From assembly GCA_905215385.1 (NCBI GenBank), contig CAJMPY010000001.1:121180-185179 (forward strand): a stretch of DNA of 64,000 nt, read 5' to 3'. How positions within the stretch are numbered: position 1 is the first letter of the stretch; each line of letters starts with the position of its first letter. Source of the DNA: an uncultured bacterium. GTDB taxonomy: Bacteria > Actinomycetota > Coriobacteriia > Coriobacteriales > Coriobacteriaceae. The notes beneath the pieces were generated by a model. It saw only the letters and a program-made list of their open reading frames with translations. It was not told the origin of the DNA and did no database searches. Both the position numbers and the translations under genes were made by a program. Below, in pieces: positions 1-8,544 of the stretch.

Positions 1-2
1 TG

Positions 3-905
3 ACCGGCCGCTCCATGCTCACCAACACCCGCGTGGCGCGCGAGCTGGGCTACCTCAACATTGACGATGCCGATATTATCGATGCCTTCGATATCGATAA
101 TCTGCCCGACGACAAGATCGTCGTCATGTGCACCGGTTCGCAGGGCGAGCCGCTGTCGGCCTTGTCCCGCATGGCCAACGGCGAGCACAAGACGCTCTCC
201 ATCCACGAGGGCGATACCGTTATCCTCTCTGCAACTCCTGTTCCTGGCAATGAGAAAGCCGTCCAGCAGGTCGTCAACAGCCTGGCTAAGCTCGGCTGCG
301 ACGTGTGGGATAAGAACCGCGCTCTCGTCCACGTCTCCGGTCACGGTAGCCAGGAGGAGCTCAAGCTCCTGATGGCCATGGCCAAGCCCACGTACTTTAT
401 GCCGGTTCACGGTGAGGCCGTGCATCTGCGCGCCCATGCCCAGCTGGCCCGTAAGATGGGTCTCAAGGACGATCATATCTTTATCCTCGATAACGGCGAC
501 ACGCTCGAGATGCGCGGCGGTATCGTCAAGCGCGGTGCGCCCGTCGAGTCCGGTGTCGTCTACGTCGACGGCCTGCGTATCGGCGATACCGACCCCATCG
601 TCTTGCGCGATCGCCAGAAGCTCGCCAATGACGGTATGGTCACGGCCGTTGCCATCGTCTCGCTCAAGCACAAGAAGATCGAGGCTATCGAGTTCTCGGG
701 CCGCGGCGTCTCGTTTGCCATCGACGACCAGTTCTCCGAGGATGCCTCCGCATCCATCTTGAAGACGATCGAGAAGGGCAAGTTCAGCTTTACCAGCAGT
801 GGCTCCGATGCCATTCGCAAGGCCGTGCGCGATTCGCTCTCCAACTTCATTTGGAGCCGTACGCGTACCCGTCCGATGATCATCCCGGTCGTCATGGAGG
901 TTTAG
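3..905 (+). CDS. rnj: Ribonuclease J, C-terminal part (5' end outside window)
   Basis: This is the C-terminal ~300 residues of RNase J, a metallo-beta-lactamase/beta-CASP RNase with 5'-3' exo- and endonuclease activity in RNA decay and processing. The frame is open from the first bases of the window, so the start lies to the left. Visible family motifs are TGRSM near the beginning, TGSQGEP, SATPVPGNE, HVSGHGSQEE and MPVHGE; the last carries a conserved metal-ligand histidine. The C-terminal RNase J domain follows to residue ~300 and ends in VVMEV. Stop is TAG at 903-905, and the ftsK start codon lies one base later, so the two are probably co-transcribed. I infer that the catalytic HxHxDH motif lies outside the window. 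Confidence 0.95.
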   Translation, partial: TGRSMLTNTRVARELGYLNIDDADIIDAFDIDNLPDDKIVVMCTGSQGEPLSALSRMANGEHKTLSIHEGDTVILSATPVPGNEKAVQQVVNSLAKLGCDVWDKNRALVHVSGHGSQEELKLLMAMAKPTYFMPVHGEAVHLRAHAQLARKMGLKDDHIFILDNGDTLEMRGGIVKRGAPVESGVVYVDGLRIGDTDPIVLRDRQKLANDGMVTAVAIVSLKHKKIEAIEFSGRGVSFAIDDQFSEDASASILKTIEKGKFSFTSSGSDAIRKAVRDSLSNFIWSRTRTRPMIIPVVMEV

Positions 906-906
906 T

Positions 907-3684
907 TTGGCGCGCGGATCTGCACAAAACGCCAAAGGCAATAAAGCCAACAACCAACCGGCATCTGCTAAGGGTGCCGGTTCCCATCTGCGTGCCAATA
1001 AGGGCCACGAGTCCGAGTTCGATGAGTTTGAGCCCTTGGTCGAGCCTTCGGCCAATCGCGATATCGCCGGTGTGGTCATCGCCGTTTTGGCGATCGCGTC
1101 CTTCATTGCCGTGATCTCTCCGGCAACAGCGCCCGTGACGGCTGCGGTTGCCGGTTTCTACCACCTGGGCTTTGGTCTGGGCGCCTACGTGCTGCCGATC
1201 GTCATCTTGCTGTTTGCCGCCACGCTCTTTTTGGGTGAGGATTCGCCGCTCAACGTGCGCTCTGTTGCGGGCGGCGCCTTGGTCTTTATCGCCGTCGTCT
1301 CCATTCTTTCGCTGATGGTGCCGGGCACGAGCGATTCGTGCGACCTTATGTTTACGCCGCAGAACCTTTCCGTGTCGGGCGGCTACATTGGCGCCTTTAT
1401 CGCAAGTGCCTTGCAAAACGCCCTGGGTAAACCTATCGCCATGGTTGTCTTGCTGGGGCTTGTCGTCGTTGGTTTGGTCATTATCGGCTTTTCGGTGGGT
1501 GGCGTTTTGCGCTCCGCACGCGATCGCGCTGCCGATTTTGCCGAGCGTCGACGTGCCGATGTCAATGCGAGCCCGTGGGGCGATGAAGAGGCCCTGTCTG
1601 TTCCCGGCGTCGCTCGTCCGCACCTGAGCATTCTGCGCCAGAAGGGGACTGACGCCGCGGTGACCACGGTCATGGGTGGCGATGTCGACCCGGTTTTGGA
1701 TGACGACGAGGACGATGACCCATTTGTCGACGTATCCGAGTCGGTTGAAGCCGAGCGCGCCAAGACCACGCTGCTGCCGCGCCGCCATGCCAAGAAGGGC
1801 AAGGCTGCGCCCAAGCTCAACACAAGCGAGCCCGACCCGTCTTGGTCCGATAGCGAGATTGAGCTCACCGAGGGTGACGACGAGGACGACGAGGCTCCGC
1901 TCGAGACCGCCAAGACAACCTTGCTGCCGCGTCGCCACGCTAAGCGCGGTCAGGTCACTGGACAGCTTTCGATGGAGGACGATCCGGACAAGGTTGACGA
2001 GTCCGAGCCGCCGTTTGCCGTGAACCCTGTTTCGGCCGCACCTCAGATTCCCGACTTCTTAAAGCATCCCAAGGTTGCCGATGCGCCTGCCACGAGTGCT
2101 GTCGAATCGGCTGCGGCTCGTGATGGGGGAGCGGACGGCGGCGCCGCAGATAACGAGGGCGAAGAAGAGGACGGCCTCAAGCTTCCGCCGCTCGAAATCC
2201 TACATGCCAACCCGCAGTCGGCTTCTGCCGCGTCTTCGGATAAGGAGCTGGAGCAGACCGCTGTGTCACTGCAATCCACCTTGCTTGAGTTTGGCCGCAG
2301 TGCCCGCGTGGTCGGCTGGATCGCCGGCCCCACGGTGACGACCTTTAAGCTGCAACCTGGCGAGGGCGAGCGCGTGAGCAAGATTTCGAGTCTCGAGGAC
2401 GATATTGCGCTTTCGCTCGCCGCCCAGTCGGTTCGTATCTTTGCCCCGATCCCCGGCACCTCGCTCGTGGGCATCGAGATTCCCAACCGCAAGCGCCAGA
2501 ACGTCAATCTGGGCGACGTGCTGCCCTATGTGAAGGGCGGTCCGCTCGAGCTTGCCATCGGCCGCGACGCCGAGGGCACGCCGGTCGTCGCCGACCTCGC
2601 CAAGATGCCTCACCTGTTGATCGCCGGTACGACCGGTTCTGGTAAGTCGGTGATGATCAACTCCATCATCACGACCTTGCTCATGCGCGCCCTTCCCGAG
2701 GACGTTCGCCTGATTATGGTCGACCCCAAGCGCGTCGAGCTTGCGGGCTATAACGGTCTGCCGCATCTCTATGTGCCCGTGGTGACCGAGCCTAAGCAGG
2801 CCGCGAGCGCTCTGCAATGGGCTGTGTCCGAGATGGAGCGTCGCCTGAAGGTTTTCGAGCGTCTCAACGTGCGTAAGATCTCGACCTACAATGAAAAGCA
2901 GGCCGCCGGCGAGTTTGAGCATTACGACAACCCGCCGCAAAAGATGCCCTACCTGGTCATCATCATCGACGAGCTTTCGGACCTGATGATGGTCGCCGGT
3001 AAGGATGTCGAGGCCTCGATCGTGCGTATTGCACAGCTGGGCCGTGCCGCCGGTATTCATCTTATCGTGGCCACGCAGCGCCCCAGCTCCAACGTGGTGA
3101 CGGGCCTCATCAAGGCTAACATCACCAACCGCATCGCCTTTAACGTCGCCACGGGCATCGACTCGCGCGTCATCATCGACCAGATGGGCGCCGAGAAGCT
3201 CACCGGTTTGGGCGACATGTTGTTCTCCAAGGTCGACTGGGGCAAGCCCCGCCGTATCCAGGGCTGCTTTGTCTCGGATGATGAGATCAACGAGATTGTC
3301 GAGTTCGTCAAGTCGCAGAGTGAGCCAGACTACCACGAGGAGATCCTGTCTGCCGTGGCGCCCGCTTCCATGTCCATGGCGGGTGGCGGAGGCATTGTCC
3401 GCACCGGAGTAGCCGAGCCGCAAGACGATGATCCACTCATTTGGGAAGCCGCCCATATTGTGGTGGAATCGCAGCTTGGCTCCACATCTGGCCTGCAACG
3501 TCGTCTGAAGGTTGGCTATGCGCGTGCCGGGCGTATTATGGACATGCTGGAAGAAAAGGGTGTCGTCGGCCCGCCCGACGGTTCCAAGCCGCGCGAGGTC
3601 CTGTTGGACGAGGAGGGGCTTGCCGCGCTGGAATCTGTCGACGCCGAGATGGCACGTGAAGATCGTGAGTTTGGAGGATTCTGA
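907..3684 (+). CDS. ftsK: DNA translocase FtsK/SpoIIIE
   Basis: FtsK is the septal, ATP-driven DNA pump that clears chromosomes from the division plane. The 925-aa protein has hydrophobic membrane segments at roughly residues 53-71, 93-109, 118-138 and 177-199. A long acidic linker spans ~215-430. The RecA-like motor follows, with Walker A GTTGSGKS near 573 and Walker B LVIIIDELSDL near 686, then a C-terminal winged-helix gamma domain (QRRLKVGYARAGRIMD) that reads KOPS-like DNA polarity. The start is TTG at 907, supported by GGAGG at 896-900. The linker carries the phrase KTTLLPRRHAK twice, about 49 residues apart. The stop codon overlaps the start of the next gene. Confidence 0.96.
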   Translation: MARGSAQNAKGNKANNQPASAKGAGSHLRANKGHESEFDEFEPLVEPSANRDIAGVVIAVLAIASFIAVISPATAPVTAAVAGFYHLGFGLGAYVLPIVILLFAATLFLGEDSPLNVRSVAGGALVFIAVVSILSLMVPGTSDSCDLMFTPQNLSVSGGYIGAFIASALQNALGKPIAMVVLLGLVVVGLVIIGFSVGGVLRSARDRAADFAERRRADVNASPWGDEEALSVPGVARPHLSILRQKGTDAAVTTVMGGDVDPVLDDDEDDDPFVDVSESVEAERAKTTLLPRRHAKKGKAAPKLNTSEPDPSWSDSEIELTEGDDEDDEAPLETAKTTLLPRRHAKRGQVTGQLSMEDDPDKVDESEPPFAVNPVSAAPQIPDFLKHPKVADAPATSAVESAAARDGGADGGAADNEGEEEDGLKLPPLEILHANPQSASAASSDKELEQTAVSLQSTLLEFGRSARVVGWIAGPTVTTFKLQPGEGERVSKISSLEDDIALSLAAQSVRIFAPIPGTSLVGIEIPNRKRQNVNLGDVLPYVKGGPLELAIGRDAEGTPVVADLAKMPHLLIAGTTGSGKSVMINSIITTLLMRALPEDVRLIMVDPKRVELAGYNGLPHLYVPVVTEPKQAASALQWAVSEMERRLKVFERLNVRKISTYNEKQAAGEFEHYDNPPQKMPYLVIIIDELSDLMMVAGKDVEASIVRIAQLGRAAGIHLIVATQRPSSNVVTGLIKANITNRIAFNVATGIDSRVIIDQMGAEKLTGLGDMLFSKVDWGKPRRIQGCFVSDDEINEIVEFVKSQSEPDYHEEILSAVAPASMSMAGGGGIVRTGVAEPQDDDPLIWEAAHIVVESQLGSTSGLQRRLKVGYARAGRIMDMLEEKGVVGPPDGSKPREVLLDEEGLAALESVDAEMAREDREFGGF

Positions 3685-5195
3685 TGGCTGCACGCTTTGG
3701 TGACATGCTGCTCGAGCAGCGTCGCCGAATGGGCCTTTCCATTCAGCAGGTCGCCAACACCATCAAAATCAGGCCGCAGATCATCGAGTTTTTCGAGACC
3801 GGTAACTTTGCTTCGATGCCGCCGCGCGGCTATGCGCAGGGCATGATTTCGAGCTATGCTCGTTTTTTGGGCCTCAATCCGCGCGAGGTCGTCAATGCCT
3901 ACTTTGACGACCTGATGGCATACGAACGCGAGACGTCGCAGCAGGGCGGTCGTTTTCAGGACGCCGCCGGCTACGTCAATTCGCGTTCCTCTGTCGATAA
4001 CGGGCGCTTCCTGATGGTTCAGGGTGGTCGCTCAACGCGTTATGGTCAGCGTCCGCAGCAGGCTGGCTATATTACCGAGACGGGGTCCAGTGAGGAAATC
4101 CGTTCTCAGCGCGATCGTTTCCGCAGCACGCCTATGCCCGACGATCGCGCGCTTCCCGCTGCCCGCGGTGTGGTGCGCGATCCCCGTGTCGGCTACGGAG
4201 ATGGCGGCTATTCCGATCGCGGTTACCGTTGTGCCTCTACGGGACGCTCTCGCGGTGGCTATGCGGATGCCGATACCACGCAGGTGACGCCGCGTCTTCG
4301 CTCTCAATCTCAGCCGTGTGGCCAGCGCCCTTCGGCTCCGCGTTCGGGCCAGCGTGGCTATCAAGGCCGCGGTGAACTTGCGCCCCGCTCGGGTCAGCGC
4401 GGCCTTCAGGGCCAGGGTGGCTATCGTGGCCGTTCCGATAGCAATCGTGGTCGTATGCCTCAGGGAGGTGGCCGCAGCAGTTCCAGTCGTGGACGCGGCG
4501 GATCTCGTACTCCTCAAAACAACGGGCTCGATCCGCGTATCGTCTACGCTGGCATCGGTGCCGTGGCGTTGCTGCTGATCGTGCTCATCGTGGTACTTCT
4601 GCGCGGCTGCGCATCTTCGACGCCCGAAACCACGCCCGAGACGCCTGCTGCTACCAAGACGACGACCAAGAAGTCTTCTAAGAAGACCGAAACGGTCGAC
4701 GAGGACGAAGACACCGATGAGGCGACGGATGAGTCGACCGGTTCGGACGCCACCAAGACGACGGCTAAAAAGGAAGAGAACGAGGCGACGAAGGTCAAGG
4801 TCTCCGTTGCCAAGGGAAAGACCGCGTGGATTGAGGTCAAGGTCGACGGAAAGTCGGTCTATGGCGCCCAGGCGACTGGCCCCTTTGAGCAGGAGTACAC
4901 GCCCGAGTCCTCGATCGAGATCACCACGTCCAAGCCTTCCGATGTCACCGTTACCAAGAATGGCGAAAAGGTCCGTTACGATACCAAGACTTCGGGCGTG
5001 GCGCGTGTGACGATCACCGTTCCCAAGAAGGAGACGACCGATTCCGAGAATGGTGAAAGTTCTGATGGTGCCGACACCACCGACGGTACCGATACCACCG
5101 ACGGCACCGATGCCCAGTCCACGGATGGCGTCGATGCCGCAACTGACGGTCAGACGCCCACCGATTCTACCGACTATTCGTACGATAGCTATTAA
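3684..5195 (+). CDS. RodZ-like membrane protein with N-terminal HTH and RG/Q-rich linker
   Basis: This 503-aa protein starts with a HTH_25-type helix-turn-helix (residues ~5-75: GLSIQQVANTIKIR, PPRGYAQGMI), as in the cell-shape protein RodZ. Residues ~100-280 form a low-complexity stretch rich in Arg, Gly, Gln and Ser, with repeated SGQRG-type phrases. A single transmembrane helix lies at ~287-307, followed by a Thr/Lys/Glu-rich spacer. An extracellular beta-rich DUF4115-like domain (~365-450) and a TDGTD-repeat tail complete it. In known RodZ the HTH binds MreB in the cytoplasm and the C-terminus lies outside; that role is inferred here. The ATG overlaps the ftsK stop. The RG-rich cytoplasmic linker is unusual for RodZ. 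Confidence 0.85.
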   Translation: MAARFGDMLLEQRRRMGLSIQQVANTIKIRPQIIEFFETGNFASMPPRGYAQGMISSYARFLGLNPREVVNAYFDDLMAYERETSQQGGRFQDAAGYVNSRSSVDNGRFLMVQGGRSTRYGQRPQQAGYITETGSSEEIRSQRDRFRSTPMPDDRALPAARGVVRDPRVGYGDGGYSDRGYRCASTGRSRGGYADADTTQVTPRLRSQSQPCGQRPSAPRSGQRGYQGRGELAPRSGQRGLQGQGGYRGRSDSNRGRMPQGGGRSSSSRGRGGSRTPQNNGLDPRIVYAGIGAVALLLIVLIVVLLRGCASSTPETTPETPAATKTTTKKSSKKTETVDEDEDTDEATDESTGSDATKTTAKKEENEATKVKVSVAKGKTAWIEVKVDGKSVYGAQATGPFEQEYTPESSIEITTSKPSDVTVTKNGEKVRYDTKTSGVARVTITVPKKETTDSENGESSDGADTTDGTDTTDGTDAQSTDGVDAATDGQTPTDSTDYSYDSY

Positions 5196-5221
5196 GCCGC
5201 TCGTACGCGAAAGGAAACATC

Positions 5222-5719
5222 ATGGCTAAAGATTCCAGCTTCGACGTCGTGTCCGAGGTCAATATGCAAGAGGTCGACAACGCCTTCCAGCAGACCACGC
5301 GCGAGATTTCCCAGCGCTATGACCTGAAGGATTCCGGCGCCACGATTGAGCTTTCGAAGGGCGACAAGCTCTTTACGATCAACGCCCCGGCCGACTTTGT
5401 CTCCAAGCAGATCATCGATGTCCTGAGCTCCAAGCTCATCAAGCGCGGCATCGACCTCAAGGCTGTTTCGTGGGATGCTCCGCAGGCGGCATCGGGCGGC
5501 ACCGTGCGCGTGCTCGGCCATATCGTCGAGGGTATCGACCAGGCGACCGCCAAGAAGATCAACAAGGACATCAAGGACCAAAAGCTCAAGGTCAAGGTGA
5601 CCATCGAAGCTGACAAGCTGCGTGTTTCCTCTGCTTCGAAGGACGCGTTGCAGACCGTGATTCAGTTCCTGCGCGACCAGGACTACGGCCAGCCGCTGCA
5701 GTTCACCAACTACCGCTAA
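5222..5719 (+). CDS. yajQ: YajQ family nucleotide-binding protein
   Basis: This 165-aa protein matches the YajQ family (UPF0234) along its full length: FDVVSEV near the N-terminus, AFQQTTREISQRYDLKD, and the C-terminal LRDQDYGQPLQFTNYR. YajQ proteins are small, cytosolic, two-domain alpha/beta proteins reported to bind nucleotides, and cyclic di-GMP in some bacteria. Their cellular role is not settled. The ATG is preceded by AAAGGAAACATC, a good ribosome-binding site. The gene stands between the RodZ-like gene (26 bases) and rimO (27 bases) on the same strand, so co-transcription is likely. There is nothing odd in length or composition. Confidence 0.93.
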   Translation: MAKDSSFDVVSEVNMQEVDNAFQQTTREISQRYDLKDSGATIELSKGDKLFTINAPADFVSKQIIDVLSSKLIKRGIDLKAVSWDAPQAASGGTVRVLGHIVEGIDQATAKKINKDIKDQKLKVKVTIEADKLRVSSASKDALQTVIQFLRDQDYGQPLQFTNYR

Positions 5720-5746
5720 TATCATTCGAAAGGACCGCTCTCCAAC

Positions 5747-7096
5747 ATGGATACACCGTTGGGCTCCGTGCTCTACATCACCCTCGGGTGCGCCAAGAAC
5801 GAGGTCGATACCGACCGCATGCGTTCTCTTTTGACCGCCGCAGGCTACGAGGAGGCATTCGACCCGCAGGAGGCCGATATTGCCATCGTCAATACGTGCT
5901 CGTTCCTCGCCTCCGCAACGTCCGAGAGCATCGAGACCACGCTCGAGCTCGCCAACGAGGTGCAGGACGGCGTTCGTTCTTGCCCCATCGTCATGTGCGG
6001 CTGTGTGCCGTCGCGCTATGGCGACGACCTGCCTGACGAGCTGCCCGAGGTCGCTGCCTTTGTGAAGGCCGACGAGGAAGACGGCATCGTGGCAGTCATC
6101 GATGGCGTGCTGGGTGTCGAGCGTGAGATCGCGGCCTATATCCCTCAGGTCAAGCGTACCGTCGAGGGTGCCGTTGCCTACGTCAAGATTTCCGATGGCT
6201 GCAATCGTTTTTGCAGCTTCTGCATGATCCCCTATATTCGCGGTCGTTATCACTCGCGCAATGCCGAGAGCATTATCTCCGAGGTGCGCGACCTGGTTGC
6301 CGGTGGCGTGCGCGAGATCGTGCTGATCGGCCAGGACACGGGCATCTGGGGCACCGACTTTGCGGATGAGGACGTCGCCGAGGGCTCGCCGCGCAATCTG
6401 GCGCAGCTGCTGCGTGCCGTCGCCGAGGCCGTGCGCCCGCAGAACGTCTGGGTCCGCGTGCTCTACCTGCAGCCCGAGGGCATGACCGATGAGCTCATCG
6501 AGACGATTCGCGATACGCCCGAGGTGCTTCCCTATATCGATATCCCCGTGCAGCACTGCGACGCGCGCATTCTCAAGGCTATGCGCCGTTCTGGTTCGCG
6601 CCAGGAGCTCGAGGACCTGTTCCGCGATCTGCGTGAGCGTATCCCCGGCATCGTGATCCGTTCCACGGCCATGGTCGGCTTCCCGACCGAGACCGACGAC
6701 GAGTTCCGCGACCTTATCGACTTTATGGACACCGTCGGCTTTGACTACACGAGCGTCTTTGCCTACTCGCAGGAGGAGGGCAGCCTGGCCGCTAAGATGG
6801 AGGGTCAGGTCGACGAAGAGGTCAAGCTCGAGCGCGCCCAGGAGGCCATGGACCTGGCTGAGTCGCTCGGTTTTGCCGCCACCGCCGCACATGTGGGCGA
6901 GCGCGCCCAGGTGATCGTCGACGGTATCGAAGAAACCGAGGACGGCGCCGAGCTGATCGGCCATGCCTGGTTCCAGGCGCCCGATTCCGATGGCGCGGTG
7001 CATCTGGACGCCAGCGAGGCGTCCGTGGGTGATATTCTGACCGTCGAGTTTACCGATAGCTTCTGCTATGAGCTTATCGGACATGTTGTGGAGTAG
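5747..7096 (+). CDS. rimO: Ribosomal protein uS12 methylthiotransferase RimO
   Basis: RimO is a radical-SAM methylthiotransferase that modifies a conserved aspartate of ribosomal protein S12. The N-terminal UPF0004 domain shows the three cluster cysteines in LGCAKNEVDTDRM, NTCSF and MCGCVP. The radical SAM CxxxCxxC triad is CNRFCSFC near residue 152, followed by PYIRGRYHSR. A C-terminal TRAM domain (~385-449) ends the protein. Length (449 aa) is normal. Unlike MiaB, the paralogue at 13724-15100, it carries the RimO-type signature LGCAKN and a FxLQPEG-like RVLYLQPEG. Upstream AAAGGACC supports the ATG. pgsA follows after 9 bases. Confidence 0.95.
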   Translation: MDTPLGSVLYITLGCAKNEVDTDRMRSLLTAAGYEEAFDPQEADIAIVNTCSFLASATSESIETTLELANEVQDGVRSCPIVMCGCVPSRYGDDLPDELPEVAAFVKADEEDGIVAVIDGVLGVEREIAAYIPQVKRTVEGAVAYVKISDGCNRFCSFCMIPYIRGRYHSRNAESIISEVRDLVAGGVREIVLIGQDTGIWGTDFADEDVAEGSPRNLAQLLRAVAEAVRPQNVWVRVLYLQPEGMTDELIETIRDTPEVLPYIDIPVQHCDARILKAMRRSGSRQELEDLFRDLRERIPGIVIRSTAMVGFPTETDDEFRDLIDFMDTVGFDYTSVFAYSQEEGSLAAKMEGQVDEEVKLERAQEAMDLAESLGFAATAAHVGERAQVIVDGIEETEDGAELIGHAWFQAPDSDGAVHLDASEASVGDILTVEFTDSFCYELIGHVVE

Positions 7097-7105
7097 GAGA
7101 GCGTC

Positions 7106-7744
7106 GTGGCAAACGAGAGCAATAAGGAACTGACGAGTGTTTGGACGCCCGCCAACATCGTGACGTGCGTTCGCATCGTCTTTATCCCGGTGTTCATGAT
7201 CGTGTCGGCGCTGTCTCACACGAGCGTTGCCGGTACGGACTGGAGCACCTTCGACGGCCCGCTCGCCGCCGCCGCCTTTATTCTGTACGTTATCCTGTCG
7301 TGCACCGATAAGGTCGACGGCTATCTGGCGCGCTCGCGCAACGAGATCACCGACTTCGGTAAGTTCTTGGACCCCATCGCCGACAAGCTACTCGTGTTCT
7401 CGGCCCTGCTGCTGTTCCTCGATTTTGGCGCGGTGACCGTGTGGTCCGTGTTCATTATCTTGTTCCGCGAGCTGTTGGTGAGCGCCCTTCGCATGGTCGC
7501 GAGTGCGGCCGGTGTGGTCATTGCCGCCGATAAGCTCGGCAAGTACAAGACGGCGACCACGATGGTCTCCATCTGCGGCTACCTGTGCGTCTTTGCGATG
7601 ACCGGCCTCCAGTTGGGGCCTGCGGAGCTGTTGCTCGGTGTCTATGGCGTTTCACGCTTCCTGTACGCTGTTGCCGTTGTCCTGACCGTTATCTCGGGCG
7701 CCCAGTACTTCTGGAACTGCCGCAAGATCGTCTTTTCGGTCTAG
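7106..7744 (+). CDS. pgsA: CDP-diacylglycerol-glycerol-3-phosphate 3-phosphatidyltransferase
   Basis: PgsA makes phosphatidylglycerol phosphate from CDP-diacylglycerol and glycerol-3-phosphate at the cytoplasmic membrane. The CDP-alcohol phosphotransferase signature is complete: D-K-V-DGYLAR, then G-K-F-L-D-P-I-A-D near residues 72-94. Several hydrophobic helices occupy most of the 212 residues. The start is GTG at 7106 behind GTAGGAGAG. A second member of this superfamily lies at 27955-28659 and is more divergent, so this copy is the better candidate for the housekeeping enzyme. The rimO-pgsA-cinA-recA order is widely conserved in Actinobacteria and Firmicutes. Confidence 0.92.
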   Translation: MANESNKELTSVWTPANIVTCVRIVFIPVFMIVSALSHTSVAGTDWSTFDGPLAAAAFILYVILSCTDKVDGYLARSRNEITDFGKFLDPIADKLLVFSALLLFLDFGAVTVWSVFIILFRELLVSALRMVASAAGVVIAADKLGKYKTATTMVSICGYLCVFAMTGLQLGPAELLLGVYGVSRFLYAVAVVLTVISGAQYFWNCRKIVFSV

Positions 7745-7750
7745 GTCCTG

Positions 7751-8287
7751 GTGGGTATGGCGGACTCTTTTGAGCAGATTTCCGCACATAACGAGGAGCT
7801 GGCGCGCGATATTGTCGAGCGCGCGAGCGCTCGGGGCGTGACGGTTTCTACGGCTGAGTCGCTGACGGCGGGTATGATCGCCTCGACGATTGCCGATATC
7901 CCGGGCGCCTCGGCGGTGCTGCGCGGCGGTGCGGTGACCTATTGCGATGAGATCAAGCATCGCGTTTTGGGTGTTGATCAGGAGACGCTCGACCGCTATA
8001 CCGCGGTGTCGCATCAGGCCGCGCGCGAGATGGCGGCGGGTTCGCTGGAGCTGTACCAGAGCGATATTGCAGTGAGCGCAACGGGTTATGCCGGCCCTGG
8101 CGGCGGCACTGAGGACGATCCGGCTGGCACTTTCTATATTGGCTGGGCGTATCGCGCGGCTGATGGGGAAGTGCCGGTCGTGGACTCTGTGCGCTGCCAC
8201 TATGAGGGCGACCGTTCGTGTGTTCGTGCCCATGCGGTCGCGGAGGCATTGGGACGCATTGCCCTTGTGCTCAACTCTATGAAATAG
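7751..8287 (+). CDS. cinA: CinA C-terminal domain protein (nicotinamide-nucleotide amidohydrolase, PncC type)
   Basis: This 178-aa protein is only the C-terminal CinA domain, which in characterised members deamidates nicotinamide mononucleotide to nicotinate mononucleotide (PncC) for NAD recycling. Family motifs are TAESLTAGMIAS, VLRGGAVTYCDEIKHRVLGV and ATGYAGPGGG. The N-terminal MoaB-like domain of full-length CinA is absent, which is common. The start is ambiguous: GTG at 7751 or ATG at 7757, neither with a strong ribosome-binding site. It sits directly upstream of recA, as in many Gram-positives, where cinA-recA linkage relates to competence. Whether it is co-transcribed with recA here is doubtful because a hairpin and an SOS promoter intervene. 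Confidence 0.9.
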   Translation: MGMADSFEQISAHNEELARDIVERASARGVTVSTAESLTAGMIASTIADIPGASAVLRGGAVTYCDEIKHRVLGVDQETLDRYTAVSHQAAREMAAGSLELYQSDIAVSATGYAGPGGGTEDDPAGTFYIGWAYRAADGEVPVVDSVRCHYEGDRSCVRAHAVAEALGRIALVLNSMK

Positions 8288-8294
8288 ACGTGTT

Positions 8295-8318
8295 TTAAGG
8301 GGCCTTAGGGCCCCTTAA
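8295..8318. terminator. Hairpin terminator after cinA
   Basis: A 10-bp perfect inverted repeat (TTAAGGGGCC / GGCCCCTTAA) with a 4-base loop begins 8 bases after the cinA stop. The T tract is short, so termination may be weak, but the position fits the end of the ftsK-cinA transcript. Confidence 0.6.
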
Positions 8319-8393
8319 TTGTGGAGATAGGGACCTTAGGCTCATTTGGCGTTTGTGCTGGTTGTAGACGTAATTTTGCCTGCCTTGTTCATA

Positions 8394-8454
8394 TTTGGTC
8401 CTTTGTGGTCAAGCATTTGGTCAGTGTTTGGTCGGCGTTTGGTTGGGTTTTGGA
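8394..8454 (+). repeat. Phased TTTGGTC heptamer array upstream of recA
   Basis: TTTGGTC or a one- to two-base variant occurs about six times: 8394-8400, 8404-8410 (TGTGGTC), 8416-8422, 8427-8433, 8438-8444 (TTTGGTT) and near 8448-8453. The copies are spaced by about 11 bases, one helical turn, so they would lie on the same face of DNA. The array ends ~32 bases upstream of the recA -35 box. It could be a binding array for an unidentified regulator, or a relic of integrase arm-type sites, because the same heptamer at the same 11-bp spacing occurs at 54353-54370. Confidence 0.55.
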
Positions 8455-8485
8455 AAGGTCGGCTGCATATGATTTATCTGAACGG

Positions 8486-8514
8486 TTGACCACGAACAGC
8501 CGTTCGTGTATTAT
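8486..8514 (+). promoter_or_regulatory. recA SOS promoter with embedded LexA box
   Basis: The -35 hexamer TTGACC (8486-8491) and the -10 hexamer TATTAT (8509-8514) are 17 bases apart. The whole spacer is taken up by CGAACAGCCGTTCG at 8493-8506, a perfect match to the actinobacterial SOS box CGAAC-N4-GTTCG. LexA bound there would block RNA polymerase. The LexA protein itself is encoded at 18016-18660. Confidence 0.88.
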
Positions 8515-8544
8515 CGATGCAGGTTGTTAAGAGGAGGGCTTTTC

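Noticed and set aside
5192..7219. 675-codon open frame on the minus strand opposite yajQ, rimO and pgsA
   Set aside because: It is an antisense shadow of GC-rich genes with clear families; the product is rich in Asp, His, Arg and Leu with no domain and no ribosome-binding site.
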